6,807 bases of DNA from JALGWN01 sp964598025 (GTDB lineage Bacteria > Arandabacterota > Arandabacteria > Arandabacterales > Arandabacteraceae), in assembly GCA_964598025.1 (NCBI GenBank), contig CAZRAU010000139.1, forward strand, positions 1 through 6,807. Reading direction: 5' to 3'. This document shows positions 5,069-6,807 of the stretch, piece by piece. The position numbers and the translations under genes are program-made. Under the pieces are notes generated by a model. It was not told where the DNA came from. It searched no databases and saw only the letters and a list, made by a program, of their open reading frames with translations. The stretch's first letter is position 1. Each line of letters starts with the position of its first letter.

Positions 5069-6577
5069 CTATTCGCTCAGGCATCTGATCTTGCGCCGGA
5101 GCGTCTTCCTATTGATACCAAGCATCTTCGCTGCTTTGCTCTTATTGCCACCACAGGCAGATAGCGCCCTCTCGATCTCATCGCGTTCTACCTGCTTGAG
5201 CCGCCCTGTGAGACCCGGCTTGCTTCCCGGGCTCACCATGAGCCTCTCAACACAACCTGGGTGTATTACTGCCCCATCGTCGTTTGAAACCACAAGTGCT
5301 TCCACCACGCTCTTAAGTTCGCGCACATTACCCGGCCACTCGTACTCAAGCAGCATCCGCCTGGCATTGCCACTCAGACGCACTACCTTGCCATAACCCT
5401 CACAGTGGCTTTCCAGAAAATGATCAAGCAGAAGATCTATATCACTCCGCCGCTCACGCAATGATGGTATACGAAGCACAACACCCCTCAATCGGTAATA
5501 GAGATCACGCCTGAATCTACTCGCTTCCACTTCCCCCCAAAGATCCTTGGTGGTCGCACTCACCAGCCGGACATCGACCGACCTGCTTCGAGTCCCTCCC
5601 ACTGGCCTCACCACATGTTCTTCCAGCACTCTCAGAAGCTTCACCTGAAGGCCCTCAGTGAGTTCCCCCACCTCGTCAAGGAAAAGCGTGCCGCCATCCC
5701 CGGCCTCGATAAGCCCCTTTCTGTCTCGAAACGCGCCTGTGAAAGCCCCCTTCACGTGCCCGAAGAGCTCGCTCTCGGCCAATGTCTCGCTCAAGCCACC
5801 GCAGTCTACCACTGCAAAAGTCTCCTCACGACGCCGGCTCATAGCATGTAGCGTATGAGCCACCAATTCCTTTCCCACCCCGGTCTCCCCCTCAATCAGG
5901 ACTCTCACATCCGAGGCGCCCCAGTGAGCAAGATCACCCACTATTCTCTCATCTGCGGTAACGATTCCGTACTGCCCAAGATTGAGCGCACCGGAGGATC
6001 GGGAATCAACGCCGCGCTTTGTGACCACTCCGGGGCCACTTTGTTCCCGTGATCCATCAACAATCGAAGATATGCGCCCGTCGATCTCACGTACGGCAAG
6101 CCCTACCCCAAGATTCGCATATGCCCGCCGGGCTGTCAGCATATGCTCCAACCCGACGGTCACATCAGGTTCCCCGTCCCGGCTCAGATGAGCTTCTCCT
6201 AACGCCATCTCACTCACAGCGACCTCATGGCACCAGGGAGACAGCCTGTGTAGTCGCTCGGCAGATTCAGCTAGGTGATCGATGCCATTAGCCATCAGTC
6301 CCTCGCCAATCTCGATCTGCCCGAGCACCCGCAGGCACACGGCATGTTCATATTCATCCATCAGCGCCTCAGCTAACTCCAGGGCTTTCAAGATAGATGC
6401 CTTCGCTTCACCGAGATTCCCTATGTCCAAAAGGGCTGCGCCTTCCCGTCTAAGAATCTCGCATTCCAGGTCACAGCCTTTGGCAAACTCACGAGCAAGC
6501 TCAAGTCCCTGCCTGTAAAATGCCAAGGCCTCCTCATGATCCCCCCGGATGCCGGCGACATCGCCTGCAACCTCCCT
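5069..6577 (-). CDS. sigma-54-dependent activator with TPR-like N-terminal domain, N-terminus truncated at junction
   Basis: This is a bacterial enhancer-binding protein that would remodel sigma-54 RNA polymerase by ATP hydrolysis. The longest ATG-initiated frame (from 6667) gives 532 residues and is used for numbering. Residues about 31-200 are paired helices of TPR type (GDHEEALAFYRQGLELARE, GNLGEAKASILKALELAE). The AAA+ domain (about 230-460) has Walker A GETGVGKE (260-267), GAFTGA for sigma-54 contact (307-312), Walker B GGTLFLDE (325-332), the arginine-finger region RFRRDLYYRL (384-393) and sensor II WPGNVREL (444-451). The C-terminal Fis-type HTH is NKSKAAKMLGINRKTLRRKI (508-527). There is no response-regulator receiver, so the TPR part is probably the sensor. 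All activity motifs are intact. The first 25-30 residues of the open frame are antisense to an istB fragment, and no ribosome binding site precedes the ATGs at 6667 or 6595. The true start is probably lost and the gene was longer. It likely activates the promoter at 3225-3241. Confidence 0.85.
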   Translation of the reverse strand, partial: REVAGDVAGIRGDHEEALAFYRQGLELAREFAKGCDLECEILRREGAALLDIGNLGEAKASILKALELAEALMDEYEHAVCLRVLGQIEIGEGLMANGIDHLAESAERLHRLSPWCHEVAVSEMALGEAHLSRDGEPDVTVGLEHMLTARRAYANLGVGLAVREIDGRISSIVDGSREQSGPGVVTKRGVDSRSSGALNLGQYGIVTADERIVGDLAHWGASDVRVLIEGETGVGKELVAHTLHAMSRRREETFAVVDCGGLSETLAESELFGHVKGAFTGAFRDRKGLIEAGDGGTLFLDEVGELTEGLQVKLLRVLEEHVVRPVGGTRSRSVDVRLVSATTKDLWGEVEASRFRRDLYYRLRGVVLRIPSLRERRSDIDLLLDHFLESHCEGYGKVVRLSGNARRMLLEYEWPGNVRELKSVVEALVVSNDDGAVIHPGCVERLMVSPGSKPGLTGRLKQVERDEIERALSACGGNKSKAAKMLGINRKTLRRKIRCLSE

Positions 6578-6590
6578 GGCCGGGGAAAGA
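6560..6590. other. breakpoint between the regulator gene and the istB fragment
   Basis: Going right, TPR-like sequence on the minus strand (AREVAGDVAGIRGDHEEA) is recognisable up to about 6575. On the plus strand, IstB-like sequence is recognisable from about 6572-6578 (PGRGKTHL). Both genes are incomplete at this point, so it is a rearrangement joint, such as a deletion next to an IS21 copy, or an assembly chimera. The exact base cannot be placed. I see no terminal inverted repeat or target duplication, as expected since the break is inside istB, not at an IS end. Confidence 0.6.
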
Positions 6591-6807
6591 CCCATCTGGT
6601 CTGTGGTATTGCCCGGGAGTTGATAGTCAATCACAACTGCCGGGTACTCTTTGCCACCACCTTCCACCTGGTCCAGCAGATGCTTGCCGCCAAGAGGGAC
6701 CTGGCCCTTGAGGGACTGTTTAAGAAGATGGATCGCTTCGACGTGGTCGTCCTCGACGACATAGGCTACGTCCAGCAGGATCGCGACGAGATGGAGGTGC
6801 TCTTCAC
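6572..6807 (+). pseudogene. istB: IstB-like IS21 helper ATPase fragment, 5'-truncated and cut by window end
   Basis: The frame GGC CGG GGA AAG ACC CAT... gives Walker A PGRGKTHL followed by IARELIVNHNCRVLFATT, LVQQMLAAKRDLALEGL, the Walker B strand FDVVVLDDIGY, VQQDRDEMEVLF. This is the order and wording of the central ATPase domain of IstB, the AAA+ helper that works with transposase IstA in IS21-family transposition. The N-terminal domain expected upstream of Walker A is missing: the frame instead runs into the regulator gene's antisense. No istA is visible. The C-terminal part, and any right-end inverted repeat, lie beyond the window. It is probably a remnant, or one side of an assembly chimera. 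A DnaC-like loader is the alternative family, but 'DDIGYVQQ' and 'LLxAKRD' favour IstB. Confidence 0.85.
6578..6807 (+). mobile_element. partial IS21-family element
   Basis: This is inferred only from the istB fragment. The left part of the element, including istA and the start of istB, is absent from this side of the joint, and the right end is outside the window. Confidence 0.5.

Noticed and set aside
5615..6518. Several plus-strand frames opposite the sigma-54 activator
   Set aside because: They are antisense to conserved AAA+ and TPR sequence and look like shadows.
6596..6667. Residues encoded upstream of about 6595 as a genuine N-terminus of the activator
   Set aside because: On the opposite strand this DNA encodes clear IstB sequence, so the 24 or so residues are an antisense extension past the breakpoint.
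1..6807. CRISPR array, tRNA or rRNA
   Set aside because: No regularly spaced direct repeats, cloverleaf or rRNA-like stretches were seen on either strand.

Overview
The window suggests a diderm (Gram-negative) bacterium of mid-to-high GC. Four ORFs begin with a signal peptide or a hydrophobic N-terminus, one product is an outer-membrane beta-barrel ending in Phe, and one is a sigma-54 enhancer-binding regulator. TGA ends at least two neighbouring genes and Trp is written TGG, so the standard code applies. The phylum cannot be named from sequence alone; a little-studied diderm lineage with many secreted caspase-fold proteins would fit.

Layout. Positions 3189 down to 1 (minus strand) form a two-gene operon running off the left edge: an unrecognised secreted protein (2461-3189) and, 4 nt later, a large secreted multidomain protein starting at 2456. 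The large protein has a caspase-like His/Cys domain, an Ig-like and an FN3-like segment, and a gingipain-type (peptidase C25) domain. A single in-frame TGA (813-815) lies at the start of the C25 domain. Beyond it the same frame stays open for 270 codons to the edge and still reads as C25. Starting 11 nt after the TGA is a perfect 10-bp hairpin whose geometry resembles a bacterial SECIS element.

Positions 3190-3543 are a divergent control region. A near-consensus sigma-54 promoter (3225-3241) points at the operon. A weaker sigma-54-like site (3491-3507) points the other way, at a 63-codon ORF with a perfect Shine-Dalgarno (3544-3735). After a GNRA-capped hairpin and a 16-bp perfect palindrome, a good sigma-70 promoter (3880-3908) drives an omptin-like outer-membrane protein (3988-4965) that seems to lack the omptin catalytic His.

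Positions 4966-5068 are a convergent, hairpin-rich intergenic region. Positions 5069 to about 6577 (minus) encode a sigma-54 activator with a TPR-like N-terminal part and intact AAA+ and Fis-type HTH domains. Its N-terminus is cut at about 6560-6590, where the plus strand becomes an IstB (IS21 helper ATPase) fragment reading off the right edge. Either a rearranged IS21 element truncated the regulator, or the contig is chimeric there.

How they may work together (inference): the TPR-type activator could switch on the sigma-54 promoter of the secreted caspase/C25 operon, with the small membrane ORF under a divergent site. The omptin-like protein would be expressed separately from its own sigma-70 promoter. 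The locus looks devoted to cell-envelope or secreted functions built on protease folds, two of which have apparently lost a catalytic His.
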